Positions 59,811 to 60,238 of a DNA stretch of 60,238 bases are shown here, piece by piece. The notes under the pieces were generated by a model. The model did no database searches, had not been told where the DNA came from, and saw only the letters and a program-made list of their open reading frames with translations. Origin of the DNA: Bacteriovoracaceae bacterium UBA7317 (GTDB lineage Bacteria; Bdellovibrionota; Bacteriovoracia; Bacteriovoracales; Bacteriovoracaceae); assembly GCA_002474345.1 (NCBI GenBank), contig DKQD01000126.1, forward strand, positions 1 to 60,238, read 5' to 3'. A program made the position numbers and the translations under genes. Numbering within the stretch: position 1 is the stretch's first letter; each line of letters opens with the position of its first letter.

Positions 59811-60238
59811 ATTTAAAAGATTATGCTCGGGAAATTTTAGAAGGGGAAAGTCTAAATAGTAAACTTCTTGTAATTCCTAAGTTAGAAAATATTTTTGAAG
59901 GTCAAAATAAAAAAGAATACACTTGCCCTCTTAAACCTGGAAGGGCAGGAAGGATAAGCTTTTCTTCGAAGCAAATGCGCTTTCCAAAGATAAATTCTTT
60001 CATAGAAGCAGAAAAAAGGTCTATGGCTTTGCACTTTTTTGCAAATCATGAATTGTTAGCAATTGAGATGATGGCTGCATTTATTCTAATTTATCCTGAT
60101 GATGATAATACACTGAAATTGAAAAAGGGAGTTTTATCCAGCTTAAAAGATGAGCAGAAACATCTAAAGCTTTATATAGACCGAATGAAAGAGCTTTCTG
60201 GGGTTGAATTTGGTGATTTTCCCCTTAGTGATTTTTTT
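59807..60238 (+). CDS. DUF455 ferritin-like protein (3' partial)
   Basis: Frame opens with the ATG at 59807, inside the helicase stop (ATGA), and is open for 144 codons to the window end. After about 65 residues comes ALHFFANHELLAIEMMAAF and then SLKDEQKHLKLYIDRM: paired Glu/His residues of a ferritin-like four-helix bundle, which I match to DUF455 (PF04305). The family is thought to bind a di-metal centre; function is not established. The start is translationally coupled to the RNA helicase. C-terminus is missing. Confidence 0.8.
   Translation, partial: MNLKDYAREILEGESLNSKLLVIPKLENIFEGQNKKEYTCPLKPGRAGRISFSSKQMRFPKINSFIEAEKRSMALHFFANHELLAIEMMAAFILIYPDDDNTLKLKKGVLSSLKDEQKHLKLYIDRMKELSGVEFGDFPLSDFF

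Noticed and set aside
1..60238. CRISPR arrays, insertion sequences, prophage, integrase-flanked islands
   Set aside because: No regularly spaced repeats, transposase or integrase motifs, or tRNA-end duplications were seen; both tRNA genes are intact with ordinary neighbours.

Overview
The window is an A+T-rich, gene-dense stretch of a Gram-negative bacterial chromosome, about 56 protein genes, two tRNA genes and the RNase P RNA. The cell envelope is clearly didermic: lipoproteins with lipoboxes, a TolC-type channel, an RND pump, beta-barrel-like proteins and an MltD-type murein transglycosylase. The mixture (PrkA-type kinase, fused E1 dehydrogenase, secreted M28 aminopeptidase, M3 peptidase, many small secreted proteins of unknown family) reminds me of the Bdellovibrionota, especially marine Bacteriovoracaceae or Halobacteriovorax-like organisms. 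That placement is inference from gene style, not from a marker phylogeny. There are no insertion sequences, CRISPR arrays, integrases or phage genes; this looks like core chromosome.

Layout. 1-1.9 kb: 3' part of a fused alpha/beta thiamine-dependent 2-oxoacid dehydrogenase. 1.9-6.1 kb: a short ComEC-like membrane protein, then nadC-nadB. 6.2-9.5 kb: mutY, a fructosamine kinase, an isoaspartyl peptidase, and rnpB on the minus strand. 9.6-14.2 kb: TolC-like protein and RND transporter without an adaptor gene. 14.2-18.4 kb: a zinc-ribbon coiled-coil protein opposite the overlapping shikimate operon aroC-aroB-aroA, then a CAT-anticodon tRNA. 18.5-23.6 kb: dapF, tlyA, a LOG protein, a cytochrome c, a gamma-carbonic-anhydrase-like protein and a REC-histidine kinase. 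23.6-25.7 kb: minus-strand small proteins and an orphan PhnD-like lipoprotein. 25.9-31.4 kb: MltD-like enzyme, DUF4360 secreted protein, tRNA-His, outer-membrane-like protein, HAD phosphatase, RluA-type pseudouridine synthase. 31.4-36.1 kb: PrkA homologue and a divergent pair of envelope proteins. 36.2-41.7 kb: cysteine desulfurase and nadA, divergent parA-parB and a glutamate dehydrogenase. 41.7-48.7 kb: accessory-looking stretch with a stand-alone ComM/YifB N-terminal domain, pfkA, a TPR/beta-barrel protein, a PD-(D/E)XK-like protein, an RlmL-type methyltransferase and an APH-type kinase. 48.9-57.1 kb: ahcY, rpiB, DCC protein, large secreted protein, DtxR-type regulator, two peptidases. 57.1 kb to the end: SUV3-like RNA helicase coupled to a DUF455 ferritin-like protein that runs off the window.

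How the genes work together. NAD de novo synthesis is complete but split: nadC-nadB near 4 kb, and nadA with a cysteine desulfurase (likely sulphur source for the NadA Fe-S cluster) near 37 kb. aroC-aroB-aroA give three shikimate steps. dapF supplies meso-diaminopimelate. rnpB, tlyA, rluA-like, rlmL-like and the SUV3-like helicase all act on RNA. Several promoters with 17-base spacing can be read directly (tRNA genes, parA, cytochrome c, ahcY, helicase).

The most striking unexplained items are a 13-base perfect inverted repeat that brackets the promoter of the helicase gene, the helicase itself with extra Cys-rich segments at both ends, the stripped-down competence-related domains (ComEC-like and ComM-N-like), a lone PD-(D/E)XK-like protein, and an RNase P RNA with a long A+T-rich arm next to P2.
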